From the NCBI RefSeq assembly GCF_016889705.1, contig NZ_CP069526.1, positions 3,782,001 through 3,846,000 on the forward strand: DNA of 64,000 nucleotides, read 5' to 3'. Both the position numbers and the translations under genes were made by a program. The notes below the pieces were generated by a model, which did no database searches, had not been told where the DNA came from, and worked only from the letters and a program-made list of their open reading frames with translations. Below, in pieces: positions 9,051-19,400 of this stretch (position 1 is its first letter; each line of letters starts with the position of its first letter). This DNA comes from Amycolatopsis sp. FDAARGOS 1241. GTDB lineage: Bacteria > Actinomycetota > Actinomycetes > Mycobacteriales > Pseudonocardiaceae.

Positions 9051-9581
9051 ATGTCAAGCGGACGGTTGAGCACGACTTCGTACGTCGTGCTGGGGACGAT
9101 CGGGCTGCGTGGGCCGTCCACGCCGTACGACCTGAAGCGCGCCGTCGGGCACTCGGTGGGGTACTTCTGGTCGTTCCCGCACGCGCAGCTGTACTCGGAA
9201 CCGGAGCGGCTCGAGCGCATGGGCCTGCTCTCGGTCGAGACGGAGCAGACGGGACGGCGCCGCAAGGTCTACAGCATCACCGACGAGGGCCGCGAAGCCG
9301 TGCGCTCCTGGCTCGCCGGGCCGACGCACGAGCACTTCGAGATGCGCGACATCGCGGAGATGAAGCTGTTCTTCCACGAGCTCGGCGAGCCGGGCAACAT
9401 CGCCAACCTCGCGCGCGAGCAGATCAAGCAGAACGAAGAGCGCATCGCGGTGTACCAGGACATGCAGCGCCGCTTCGGCGCGGAACCGAAGTACGCGCGC
9501 CGCATGATCCCGCTGCGCCTCGGCCTCGAGATGGAACAGGCGGCGCTGCGGTTCTGGCGGCAGATCGCGGAGGAATACTAG
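9051..9581 (+). CDS. PadR-family transcriptional regulator
   Basis: A 176-residue regulator starting at ATG 9051 (MSSGRLSTTSYVVLG). An upstream in-frame ATG (8991) would lie inside the palindrome, so the later start is preferred. Residues about 8-85 form the PadR winged helix (YDLKRAVG, LYSEPERLERMGLL, RRKVYSITDEGREAV), and the C-terminal half is the helical dimerisation domain (VirR/PadR C type). It is transcribed away from the ligase operon and most likely represses it, with a CoA thioester or free acid as effector. That assignment rests on position. Confidence 0.88.
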   Translation: MSSGRLSTTSYVVLGTIGLRGPSTPYDLKRAVGHSVGYFWSFPHAQLYSEPERLERMGLLSVETEQTGRRRKVYSITDEGREAVRSWLAGPTHEHFEMRDIAEMKLFFHELGEPGNIANLAREQIKQNEERIAVYQDMQRRFGAEPKYARRMIPLRLGLEMEQAALRFWRQIAEEY

Positions 9582-9872
9582 GCCTGGGGCAGCCCGTCGA
9601 GGTTGCCGGCGTGAAGCCACTTCCGCGGCCGCGACTCGGTGGCTCCACTGTGGACACACACCCTCCCGGATCCGGAAAGTCCCGGCGAGGTGACGGGGCC
9701 CGGCTTCGGCGCGTTTCATCTTGCCGGTGCTCGCCTTCGGCAGCACCGCCGGGCACGGCCAACGCGGAGACGGATCCGCGCCGCACGGCCGGGTGCGCGG
9801 CTGCGACGGTGTGCTGTACGACGGCCCGATCCGTTTGGCGGAGGCGGGGGAGCGGTTCGGCGTCGGCGACGT
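9582..9872. other. gene-free gap with possible ligase remnant
   Basis: No intact gene. On the minus strand near 9715-9746 one frame reads VLPKASTGKMKRAEAG, which resembles the C-terminal catalytic-lysine tail of an acyl-CoA synthetase; the rest of such a gene is not visible. It may be a decayed fragment or chance. Confidence 0.3.
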
Positions 9873-10214
9873 TCAGGCGCGGTGCGCCGGTTCGTAGCGG
9901 AGGACCTCGACCTCGTCGAGGAGCACGGTGCCGTCGGCGAGGAGCTCGTCGAGCTCGGGCAGGAACCCACGGACCTTGTCCTCGTCGTCGACGATGATCA
10001 CGAGGATGGGGAGGTCCTCGGCCAGGCTCAGGATCTCCTCGGTGTGGATCAGCGACGTCGTGCCGAAGCCTTCACACCCGTGCAACACCGTCGCCCCGGC
10101 CAGGCCGGCTTCGTGGGCGCGTTTGACGATTTCGTGGTGCAGCGGCTGGTGGTGCCAGGTGTCGTCCTCGCCGAGGAAGATCAAGGCCCGCAACGCTTTG
10201 CCGCTCCGGTGCAC
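9873..10214 (-). CDS. DUF190 protein (PII-like fold), second of a tandem pair
   Basis: About 113 residues. DUF190 proteins have a PII-like ferredoxin fold and are frequently found with fluoride exporters. Family features seen: [20 protein letters not shown], the [16 protein letters not shown] segment and [15 protein letters not shown]. The start is taken at GTG 10214, because AAGGAGG lies eight bases upstream; the GTG three codons earlier overlaps that Shine-Dalgarno. It is about 40% identical by eye to the gene at 10251-10625 and lies 36 bases after it, so both are presumably under the riboswitch at 10661-10728. Confidence 0.85.
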   Translation of the reverse strand: MHRSGKALRALIFLGEDDTWHHQPLHHEIVKRAHEAGLAGATVLHGCEGFGTTSLIHTEEILSLAEDLPILVIIVDDEDKVRGFLPELDELLADGTVLLDEVEVLRYEPAHRA

Positions 10215-10250
10215 GCGTCGCACCTCCTTCTCGTCTGGGGGTGTCGCCGG

Positions 10251-10625
10251 CTACTCGGCGTGCTGCCACCAATGGGTGTGCGGGCGCTCCGGCACGGTGT
10301 ACCGGATGCCCTCGACCTCGTCGAGGGTCACCAGCCCGCTCATGCCGAGGTCGTCCAGTTGCGGCAGGAACGCCCTGATCCGCTCCTCGGTGTCGGCGAT
10401 CGTGATCAGCAAGGGGAGATCGTCACTGAGCCGGAACACGTGTGCGGTGTGGATCCGCGAGGTCGCGCCGTAGCCTTCGATACCGCGGATGACCGTCGCA
10501 CCGGCGAGACCCGCGTCATGGGCCCGCTGCACGATCTCTCCGGCCAGCGGCTTGTGGTGCCAGAGATCCCCGTTGCCGACGAAGATCGACAACCGCAGGA
10601 TCCGCTCGGAACTCTTCATGGTCAT
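10251..10625 (-). CDS. DUF190 protein (PII-like fold), first of a tandem pair
   Basis: A 124-residue DUF190 protein ([54 protein letters not shown]). The ATG at 10625 has an AGGAGG six bases upstream. That ribosome-binding site lies about 35 bases beyond the end of the fluoride riboswitch, so the switch is well placed to control this gene and the next. It likely acts as a cytoplasmic accessory or sensor in fluoride resistance. No crcB/fluc channel gene is encoded on either side, which is unusual for this arrangement. Confidence 0.88.
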   Translation of the reverse strand: MTMKSSERILRLSIFVGNGDLWHHKPLAGEIVQRAHDAGLAGATVIRGIEGYGATSRIHTAHVFRLSDDLPLLITIADTEERIRAFLPQLDDLGMSGLVTLDEVEGIRYTVPERPHTHWWQHAE

Positions 10626-10660
10626 CTGCTACCTCCTGGCACGAGTGGTCGCCACGCGTC

Positions 10661-10728
10661 TGTACCAGGAAGCCATCAGCCCCACCGGGGCGGTTCGGCC
10701 CGAAGGCCAGGCGGGATCCATCGCCGGG
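10661..10728 (-). ncRNA. fluoride riboswitch (crcB motif)
   Basis: Read on the minus strand, the segment contains every conserved block of the crcB RNA in order: GGCGATGG at the 5' end, CCCGCC, a GGCC-TTCG-GGCC variable hairpin, AACCGCCCC, then GGGGCTGATGGC and the 3' TCCTGGTACAG. The GCCCC/GGGGC stem, the AACCGCC loop and the UGAUGGC tract correspond to the pseudoknotted fluoride pocket known from the Thermotoga petrophila structure. It lies directly upstream of two DUF190 genes, a partner expected for fluoride-responsive operons. Confidence 0.92.
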
Positions 10729-10869
10729 TCAAGTACATCCCCGCGGAACGGTCGCGTCAAGCGTTCGCGGGTTGCCGGTGCGCGTGCTGCCCGGACCGGG
10801 CTGCGGAACCGGTGTCGCCGTCCGGCCGCGGCCGGCGGAGCACCTCAGCTGCCGGAGGGCTCGGCACCG

Positions 10870-13800
10870 TCATCCCCACGGCAAAGTCGGCCCGGTGTCC
10901 CTTTCCCCGGCGGTCGACAAGGTGGTGCCGGCGAGTGGAAGCTGCACCTGCAGGCTCGTGCCCGATCCGCGCGGGCTGCGGAGGACGATCCGGCCGCCGA
11001 TCGCCTCGACGCGGTCTTTGAGGCCGAGCAATCCGGTGCCCCGGGTGAGGTCGGCGCCGCCGACGCCGTCATCGCGGACCGCAATGTGCAGGACGTCGTC
11101 GGCTGCGTTGGCCTGGAGGGCCACGGTGACCGTGGACGCGCGGGAGTGCTTGGCCGCGTTGGTGAGTGCCTCCGCGACGATGAAGTACGTACTGACCTCG
11201 ACGTGCTTGGGCAGCGGCGGCAGCGGGTGCAGGTCGAGGTCGACCGGGATCGGTGAGCGGCGGCCGAGCGCGCGCACGGCGGGCTCGAGCCCCGCCGTGT
11301 CCAGGATTCCCGGGTGAATGCCGCGCGCGATCTCGCGCAATTCGTCGAGCACGCTGACGGCCTCGGTGGCGAGCTCGCCGAGATCGGTGGCCAGTTCGCC
11401 GGATTCCGCAGCCTCGGCCGCGCGGAGGCGAAGGGCGAGCGATATGAGCCGCTGCTGGGCACCGTCGTGCAGGTCCCGCTCGATGCGGTGGCGTGCTTCG
11501 TCAGCCGCGGTCACGATGCGAGCCCGCGAATCGGTGAGCTGGGTGTACAGGCGGGCGTTGTCGAGGGAGACGGCGAGCTGGCCCGCGATGAGCTTGACGG
11601 CATCGAGCCGTTCCGTGGTGAAGGCGCCGCGGATCAGGCGGTTTTCCAGGAGCAGTGCAGCCCGCAGGACGCCGCGGCTGAGGATCGGCACCGCGAGCAA
11701 TGAGCAACATGCGAGGCCGGCGAAGCACGGGTCGCGAGCGAAGCGGTCGTCGCGGGTGGCGTCGGCGACCACCAGTGGTTCGCCGGTGCGCTGCACGTAG
11801 CGCAGTACCGACAGCGGGACCGTGTGTTCGTGGCCGGTGTCCACCGCAGGGTCACCGGCGGGCGAGGGCGGCAGCCAGCCGCGGTGGTCGTCGTTCCAGT
11901 GCAGCAGTTGCACGGCGGTGGCGCCGGTCAGCTCGGAGAGCACCTCGACGACACGGGCGTGCAGACTGCCGATGCTGGTTTCGGAGCTCAGCGCCTGGGA
12001 GGCGGACAGGATGCCGAGCAGGTCGAGGGTGCCGGTGGTGATGGTGGAGCGCTCAGGGACGACGTCGGCGGGTGGGTCACCGCCGAGGCCGGGTGTGGTC
12101 TCGGTTCGGGGTCGCAAGGTGGGGTAGGCCCAGTCGAGCTGGGCGACCTTGGCGGTGGCGCCCCAGGCGGCGTAGTGCCGGCGGGCCTGACCGAGCAGGT
12201 CGTGGCCGGTGTGGTCGAGCCCGTGCGCGAGGTGGAAGAGGGCCGCGCGCTCGGTGATCAGGGCTCGGTGCCAGGGGCGCTGACGCCGGGCGGCCTCACG
12301 CAGGGCGGTGTCGAAGGCGAGGGCGCAGGCGCGGAACTCCCCGACCGCCCACGCCCGTTCCGCCTCCAGCAGGCGCAGCAGGTGCAGGAAGTTGTCGGGG
12401 GCGTCCGCGGCGCGGGCGGCCAGCCAGCTCGTCACCTCGTCCAGATCGGTCAGCAACGCCGCACGTTCGTCGCCGTCGGTGGCGCGGGCTCGGCCGGCCA
12501 GGGCCAGGCCGCGCAACAGCCGGGCCAACGCGGACGGGTAGAAGCCGGCGGTCGCCGGGAGCAGCGGCATCGCCGCCGCGGTGTGGCGCGCCAGGCCGGC
12601 CGGATCGCCGAAGACGGCAGCGGCGACCGCCCGGGCGATGTGCGCGAACACCAGCGCCGACGGGTTGTCGGCATACCGGTCGATGGGAATCGGGTCACCG
12701 GCTCGAGCCGGGCTTTCGCCACGCAGGACAGCGGCCAGCCACCGATAGCTGTCGAGCCACTGGGCGGTCTGTTCGCTGCCGGTCCGGCGCACGAACGCCA
12801 GGCCGGCCTCCACATCGGCGACGTAGCCGTGCAGCGACGGCGCGCACTCCAGCAGGCCGGCCACGCCCGGCGCGTACGCGTAACCGGCCCAGGCCGGCTG
12901 TCCCGCCGCGATCAGCTCCTCCCGGGCGCGCCTGGCTGCGCGGACGGCATTTTCGATCGGCTCGAACCAGCAACAGACGCTGGCGAACGCCGAGCGCACC
13001 GGCGAGGTGTCGGGGTCGTAGCCGCGGGCCTCGCCCAGCTCCAGGATCCGGCGCATCGCGCGGTAGGCGGCGGCGTAGTCGTCGCGCAGCACCATCACGG
13101 CGATGGCAGCGTGGCTCACCGGGCCGATCAGGGTGCGGCCGGGGCCGTGTTCGAGCCACATCCGCACCGCCGCCAGGCCCAGCCACGCATAGAGGGCAGC
13201 ATCTGCGGCGAAGTAGGCCGGTGGCAGAACCGCGTTGATCAGGCGGGACGCGGCGAGCAATGGGGGATCGGCGAGCTCCGGCCGAGTCAGGTCGTCGGCG
13301 GGCTCGGTGTGGTCCAGCCACCTGTACAGGTGATCGAATTGAGCGTCGAGGGCGGCGGGGAGCCGGTCGGCCTCCGGGACGGTGATGCCGCACTCCCGCA
13401 ATGACTCCAGGCCGAGGTCGATCGCCTCCGCGAAGCGTTTCCGGTGCGTCAGGCTGCGCACCTGCAGGTCTGTGGCGCCGGCCCGCTGCACAGCGCTGGG
13501 GCACAGCCGGGCGATCGTGCGGTACTCATCGTCCGCTTCGTCCAGGCGCCCCAAGCTGTACAGGGCGGAGTGGCAGCCGGTGTGGAGATTCACCCGTGTG
13601 CCGGTCGCGTCGGGGTCGGCCGGCTGAAGCGCGGCGGTCAGCAGGGCGTGCACCAGCGCGTGATCTCCGACCAACCGTGCCTGGTCGGCAGCGCGGCACA
13701 GCAGGTGCACCGCCTGCCGGCGCTCGGCGGGGTCGCCGATGGCGCCGGCGACGGGCAGGTACTGCTCGGCGGCGGCGGCGAACAGTTCCGGCACTTCGGC

Positions 13801-15843
13801 CAGCCGCCGGGCCATGGCCAGCTGCAGGGTGCTTCGCCGCTGGGGGCCGAGCCGGCGCAGGATGGCCTCGCGGATGCGGTCGTGGCGAAACCGGACGACC
13901 CCGGCCTCCGCCACCAGAAGGCCTTCGTCGAGGGCGGGCGCCAGTTGCCGTCGCAGCGCGCCCTCCGGTTCGCCCGTGGCGGTGCCCAAAAGGCTCAGCT
14001 CCGCGCGCCCGCCCAGACAGGCCATCGCCTCCACCAGCGCCCGGGACGGTTCCGGCATGGCCTCGACCCGCGCAGCCGGCAGGTCGCCGACTTCCGACTG
14101 GCCCAGTTGCGCGCGCACCGCTGCCGGGTCCCACTGCCACCCGGTGCCGGTGGCGGCGAGGACGCCTTCGCGGCCCAGCGAGTCGAGCAGCTGCACGGTT
14201 TCGTAGGGGTTGCCGGAGGTGCGCGGCGCGATCACCTCGACCAGGCTCGCCGCCACGACTGCGTCGGCACGCAACATTTCGGCGACCATGGCGACCTGCC
14301 CCTCAACATGCAGGTTGTGCAACCGCAGGGACTGCACGCCGGTTCGGGCGCGAGAAAGCGGTGCCGCCGGCTGTGCCGAGTCCACGTCCTCGTCTCGGTA
14401 CGCGCCCACCAGCAGCAGACCGGTGATCGGCGCCTCGTCGAGCAGGAGGTCGACGAACCCGAGCGGGCCGAGCCCGGCCCACTGCAAGTCGTCGAGGAAC
14501 AGCACTATCGGTCGTTGCGGTGAGGCGATCGCGCGCAGGATCTGAACGCCGTTGTGCTGCGCTCGCGATTGCGCGGTGAGCGGATCCCCCGGGTCGGGCG
14601 GCACCCCCAGCAGCGCGGCGAACTCCGGCACCACCGCGGTCAGCAGACCCGCGTTCGGGCCGACCGCGTCGGAGATCCGTTGCCGCAGCAGGGCGAGCTC
14701 GCGCTCCGGCTCGGCCAGCAGCAGCCGGCCCAGCGAGCGGAGCGCCTGGTACAGCCCGTCGAACTCGAGATCTCGCCGGTACTGGTCGAACTTGCCCGCC
14801 ACGAACCAGCCGCCCCGGCTCGCCACCGCCGGCCGCAGTTCGTCGACCAGCGCCGTTTTGCCCACTCCAGCCGCGCCACTGACCAGCACTCCCCGGCACC
14901 GGCCACCCAGCGCGTCCTCGAACGCCGCCCGGAGCGCGGTCACCTCGGCATCGCGCTCCACCAACCGGGGCGGCGCGGCCGGCCCGGGCGGGAAGTCGTG
15001 CTCACCGACGCGGAGCGAAGCCGTCACCGGTCCGCCCCGGGCGTCCCGCAATCGTTCCAGGTCGTGGACCAGGCCCTCCGCGGTCTGGTACCGGTTGTCC
15101 GGCTCCTTCTCCAGCAGATGCAGGATGATCTCGGACAACGGTGCCGGCAGGGCGCGGTTCACCTCGACCGGTGGCGCCGGGACCCGCGCCAGGTGGTCGT
15201 GGGTGAGGCGCAGCGGGTCGCCCGAACCGAACGGCGGCGCAGCCGTCGCCAGTTCGTACAGCGTGGCACCCAACGCGTACAGGTCGCTCCGCCGGTCCAC
15301 CGGGCGGCCGGTTCGCCCGGTCTGCTCAGGGGCCAGGTACGCCAGCGTCCCGACGATCTCGCTGCGCTCGGCGGGCCGGTCACCGCTCTCGGCGAGCGAC
15401 GTGGCCAACGCGAAGTCCACCAGGCACGGGGTACCGTCGCGGGAGAGCACCACGTTCGCCGGCGTGATGTCGCGGTGCAGCACCCCGCGCCGGTGCACGG
15501 CGGCCACGGCTCTGGCCAACCCCAGCGCGACACCGACCAGGACCTCGACGGGCAGCGGCTCCGCGCGTCCGGCCAGGTTCGCGGCGCCCGCGTCCGCCAG
15601 CACGATCGACCCGGGGTACCTCGGCGCTGCCACCAATTGCGCGACTCCGGGGACACCGCGAAGCCGTTCCAGCACCGCCCGCTCGTGCCGCAGCCGCCGC
15701 TGTGCCTCCGGCCCCAGCGGCCGCTTGCCGACGACGGTGCGACCATCGGGGAGGAACAGCCGCACCACGCGGGTCCGCGCGTCCTCGTGGAGTATCTCGA
15801 CCCGCGTGGGCGGGCCGCGGCCCGGCAGGTCACCCGTGCTCAT
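10870..15843 (-). CDS. giant Ser/Thr kinase-ATPase-GAF-histidine kinase hybrid (copy 1)
   Basis: A 1,657-residue signalling protein. Residues about 15-275 are a Ser/Thr kinase: VVGK lysine, catalytic loop LHRDITPANV, metal motif VDFALA (DFA instead of DFG) and GTLAYLAPEQTGR. Residues about 295-550 are an AAA-type ATPase: Walker A SGAAGVGKTAL, Walker B VLFLDDLQWAG. A long helical, TPR-like middle follows, then a GAF domain around 1240-1400 and a HisKA_3/HATPase module with phospho-acceptor His in RDLHDGAQQR (about 1455), NAAKHS and DDGVGG boxes. The start is ATG 15843 with GGAGGTG upstream. No transmembrane segment. No response regulator is adjacent, so the output is unknown. Confidence 0.92.
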   Translation of the reverse strand: MSTGDLPGRGPPTRVEILHEDARTRVVRLFLPDGRTVVGKRPLGPEAQRRLRHERAVLERLRGVPGVAQLVAAPRYPGSIVLADAGAANLAGRAEPLPVEVLVGVALGLARAVAAVHRRGVLHRDITPANVVLSRDGTPCLVDFALATSLAESGDRPAERSEIVGTLAYLAPEQTGRTGRPVDRRSDLYALGATLYELATAAPPFGSGDPLRLTHDHLARVPAPPVEVNRALPAPLSEIILHLLEKEPDNRYQTAEGLVHDLERLRDARGGPVTASLRVGEHDFPPGPAAPPRLVERDAEVTALRAAFEDALGGRCRGVLVSGAAGVGKTALVDELRPAVASRGGWFVAGKFDQYRRDLEFDGLYQALRSLGRLLLAEPERELALLRQRISDAVGPNAGLLTAVVPEFAALLGVPPDPGDPLTAQSRAQHNGVQILRAIASPQRPIVLFLDDLQWAGLGPLGFVDLLLDEAPITGLLLVGAYRDEDVDSAQPAAPLSRARTGVQSLRLHNLHVEGQVAMVAEMLRADAVVAASLVEVIAPRTSGNPYETVQLLDSLGREGVLAATGTGWQWDPAAVRAQLGQSEVGDLPAARVEAMPEPSRALVEAMACLGGRAELSLLGTATGEPEGALRRQLAPALDEGLLVAEAGVVRFRHDRIREAILRRLGPQRRSTLQLAMARRLAEVPELFAAAAEQYLPVAGAIGDPAERRQAVHLLCRAADQARLVGDHALVHALLTAALQPADPDATGTRVNLHTGCHSALYSLGRLDEADDEYRTIARLCPSAVQRAGATDLQVRSLTHRKRFAEAIDLGLESLRECGITVPEADRLPAALDAQFDHLYRWLDHTEPADDLTRPELADPPLLAASRLINAVLPPAYFAADAALYAWLGLAAVRMWLEHGPGRTLIGPVSHAAIAVMVLRDDYAAAYRAMRRILELGEARGYDPDTSPVRSAFASVCCWFEPIENAVRAARRAREELIAAGQPAWAGYAYAPGVAGLLECAPSLHGYVADVEAGLAFVRRTGSEQTAQWLDSYRWLAAVLRGESPARAGDPIPIDRYADNPSALVFAHIARAVAAAVFGDPAGLARHTAAAMPLLPATAGFYPSALARLLRGLALAGRARATDGDERAALLTDLDEVTSWLAARAADAPDNFLHLLRLLEAERAWAVGEFRACALAFDTALREAARRQRPWHRALITERAALFHLAHGLDHTGHDLLGQARRHYAAWGATAKVAQLDWAYPTLRPRTETTPGLGGDPPADVVPERSTITTGTLDLLGILSASQALSSETSIGSLHARVVEVLSELTGATAVQLLHWNDDHRGWLPPSPAGDPAVDTGHEHTVPLSVLRYVQRTGEPLVVADATRDDRFARDPCFAGLACCSLLAVPILSRGVLRAALLLENRLIRGAFTTERLDAVKLIAGQLAVSLDNARLYTQLTDSRARIVTAADEARHRIERDLHDGAQQRLISLALRLRAAEAAESGELATDLGELATEAVSVLDELREIARGIHPGILDTAGLEPAVRALGRRSPIPVDLDLHPLPPLPKHVEVSTYFIVAEALTNAAKHSRASTVTVALQANAADDVLHIAVRDDGVGGADLTRGTGLLGLKDRVEAIGGRIVLRSPRGSGTSLQVQLPLAGTTLSTAGERDTGPTLPWG

Positions 15844-16495
15844 CCGACACCTCCACCGTCGGACTCCGAATCTTCTGCTTACACCTATTTGAACGCGATG
15901 GCGATCCCGCCGGCCAGCAGGGCTTCTCGGTGAACGGGCGGGGCGACAGCCGCTCGACGGCGCCACGCCCGGACCGAGCACGGCGACCCGTGGGGAGTAC
16001 AGCGACCTCACTCCCGCTGTTGTCCACAAAGGATCGCCGGCGAAGGCCCCTGGCCGGATAGTGGAAGCGTGTGACGTCGGCGCCGGGACGCGACTCGACG
16101 CCGACGTCTACGCCGATCGCCTTGTCCGGTGACCCCGTGACCACTGGATACTTGGTCGTGGCCGGCCGACGTCGGTTGACTGGCGCCGTATTGGGCGAAC
16201 GTCACACGCCCGAGACTGCGCCGAGCTGCGATCCAGGCGGCAGGCGTACTGGGCGTCTTGGAAGCCATCGCTGCTGTTGAAGACTTCACCCCGGCACCGT
16301 GTACCCCACGGCGCGCAGCAGGTCGCTGAGCCAGACCAGCTGAAGACGACTCCTTGATCTTATTCGCCGTTTCGTGGACCTTGACGCTTTCCTCGCTTTA
16401 CCTTGCGGGAAAAGGTGGCCGTCGCTCATTTCGCGGCGAGCATGACCTGCGAGAACCGGGACCTAGGCGGTCGGTTGCCTTCTCGTCGGCCCAGG
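15844..16495. other. 652-base spacer between the two giant kinase genes
   Basis: No convincing gene. The 40 bases before copy 1 share short blocks (AGGTGTA-GCAG, then GGAGGTGTCGGATG) with the leader of copy 2, consistent with duplicated promoters. A 47-codon minus-strand frame (16286-16429) has no recognisable domain. A degraded island-end repeat lies at 16428-16485. Confidence 0.6.
16428..16485. repeat. degraded third copy of the tRNA-Pro island end sequence
   Basis: TTTCGCGGCG, then TGACCTGCG and GGCGGTC followed by CCTTCTCG, occur in the same order and spacing as in the repeats at 21998-22065 and 24482-24545. The tRNA-derived part is absent. This suggests an old element end or a recombinase-associated sequence left between the kinase genes. 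Confidence 0.5.
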
Positions 16496-19400
16496 TCATG
16501 GTGACGACGGTGCCCTGGTCGGCCGGGGTGATTTCTGGTCCGGTCCCGCGAGGGGAAGGTTCACGTGCAGGGTGGTGCCCGCGCCGGGTGGGCTTTGCAG
16601 GTGGAGCCGGCCGCCGATGGCTTCGGCGCGGTCTTTGAGACCGAGGAGCCCGGTGCCTTGCGTGAGGTCGGCGCCGCCGACGCCGTCGTCGCGGACCGTG
16701 ATGCGCAGAGCGCCGGTGGGGGGATCGGGGTCGATCGTGACGGTGACCGAGGACGCGCGTGCGTGTTTGGCCGCGTTGGTCAGGGCTTCGGCGATGATGA
16801 AGTAGGCGCTGACTTCGAGGGGTTCGGCCAGGGGCGGCAGCGGGTGCAGGTCGAGCTCGACCGGGATCGGCGAGCGGCGGGCGAGAGCGCGGACGGCCGG
16901 CGTGAGTCCGCCGGTGGCCCGGATGCCGGGGTGGAGACCGTGGGCGATCTCGCGCAACTCGTCGAGCACGCCGGTGGTTTCGGCGGCGAGGTTGTCGAGT
17001 TCGGTGGTGAGGTGGCCGCTGTCCGGCGGCATTTCGGCTTGGATCGCGCGCAGCCGCAGGGTGAGGGTGACCAGGCGTTGCTGGGCACCGTCGTGCAGGT
17101 CGCGTTCGATGCGCAGGCGTGCTTGGTCGGCGGCGGTGACGATGCGGGCCCGGGAGGCGGTGAGCTGGGTGTAGAGCTGGGCGTTGTCGAGGGAGACCGC
17201 GAGTTGGCCGGCGATGAGCTTGACGGCGTCGAGCCGGTCGGTGGTGAACGCGCCGCGGATCAGGCGGTTCTCCAGCAGCAACGCGGCTCGCAGGGTGCCA
17301 CGGCTGAGGATGGGCACCGCGAGCAGCGAACAGCACGTGAGGTCGGCGAAGCACGGGTCGTGGGCGAAGCGTTCATCGTGGGTGACGTCGTCGACCACGA
17401 GTGGTGTCTCGGTCCGGCGAAGGTAGCGCAGCACCGACATCGGCACCACGCGGTCGTGCCCGGGGGTGCCGGTGGATTCGGGCAGCAGCCAGTTCTGCTG
17501 GTCGTCGCTCCACAGCAGCAGGCGGACGCCGGTGGCCCCGGTCATCGCGCTGAGCACCTCCACGACGCGCGTGTGCAGGCGCTCGATGCTGGTCTCGGAA
17601 CTGAGTGCCTGGGACGCGGAGAGAATGCCGAGCAGGTCGAGGGTGCCCGTGGTGACCGCGACTGGTTGAGTCAGCAGCTCGCCGGGCTGGTTCACGGCCG
17701 GCCCGAGGCTCGCCTCGAAGTGTCGTCGCAGGGTGGGGTAGGCCCAGTCGAGTTGGGTGACCTTGGCGCTCGCGCCCCAGTCGGCGTAGTGCCGGCGGGC
17801 CTGGGCGAGCAGTTCACGACCAGCGTGTTCCAGGCCGCGGGCCAGGTGGAAGCGCGCGGCGCGCTCGGTGATCAACGCACGGTGCCAGGGCCGGGGGCGG
17901 CGGGAGACCTCGCCGCGGGCCGCGTCGAACGCCAGCTCGGCGGCCTGCACATCACCTGCAGCCCAGGCCCGCTCGGCCTCCGCCCACCGCAGCAGGTGCA
18001 GGAAGTTGTCCGGGGCGTCCGCGGCGCGGGCGGCCAGCCAGCCGGTCACCTCATCCAGCTCGGACAGCAGCGCGGCGCGTTCGTCGCCGTCGGCCGCCTG
18101 GGCCCGCTCGGCGAGGGCCAGCCCGTGCAGCGAGCGGACCACCGCGGTGGGGTAGAAGCCGGCGGCCACCGGGAGCAGCCGCATCGCCGCCGCACTCTCC
18201 CGCGCCAGACCGGCCGGCTCCCCCGACACGGCGGCGGCGATCGCGCGGGCGAGGTGCGCGTGGAGAAGCGCGAGCGGGTTGTCGGTGAACCGGTCGAGGG
18301 CGATCGGGTCGGCAGGGCTGTCACCGCGGAGCGCGTCGGCCAGCCACCGGTAGGTCTCGAGCACCTGTCCGGTCTGTTCGTCGCCGGTCCGGTGCACGAG
18401 GCTCAGTCCACTGTCGACCTCGGTGAGGAGGCTTTCCAGCGAGGGGGCGCAGTCCGCCAGGGACCGCACTGTCAACAGGTACGTGTAGCCGGCGTTCGTC
18501 AGGTCGCCCCCGGCGATCAGCCCCTCCCGGGCTCGCTGTGCTTCGTGGACTCCGTTCTCGATCGGCTCCAGCCAGCAACTGAAGAGGGCGGACCGGTGGC
18601 GCGCCCGCGACATGCCGGGCTCGGCGCCGCGGGCCTCGGCCCACGCCAGGAGCCGCCGTGCCGCCCGGTACCCGCCGACGTAGTCACCGCGCTGCGCCAC
18701 CGCGCAGTAGGTGGCGGCGCCGGCGGGCCCGAGCAAGGTGGGGCCCGGGCCGTGCTCGATCCAGATCCGCAAGCCTTCCAGCCCGACCCACGCGACCGAG
18801 GTGAAATCGGCGGCGAAGTAGGCCGCCAGGAACGCCGCGTCGAGCACCTGGGTCGCACTCAGGAGCACGGAGTCGGTGAGGTCCGCCCGCGCCAGGTCGT
18901 CGGCGGGATCGCTGTGCTCCAGCCAGTGGTGCAGGAGGGCGAACCCCCGGTCGATTTCGGCGGGGAGCCGCTCCGCCGACGGGACGTCGAGCCCGCACTC
19001 TCGCAGCGACTGCAGGCTCAGGCTGATCGCCTCCCCGAACCGGCCCTGGTAGCTGAGGCTGCGCACATGGATCGCGGTCGCTCCCGCGCGATCCGGTGCG
19101 CTCCGGCAGAGCCGCTCGATCTCCCGGTACTCCTCGTCCGCCTCCGCCAGCCGGCCCAAGCTGAACAGTGCCGCGTGCCGGGCCGTGCGCAGCTCGAGCG
19201 CCACGGCGGTCTCCGTGGGGTCGACCACCCGCAACGCGGCCACCAAGAGCGCGTTCACCAGCGTGTGATCGCCGATCAGAGCGGCCTGGCCGGAAGCACG
19301 CTGCAGCAGCTCGGTCACCTCTCGCCGCTCGGCGAGGTCCTCGACTGCGTCGAGCACCGGCAGGTACTGTTCGGCGGCGACCGCGAACAGGTCCGGTGCT

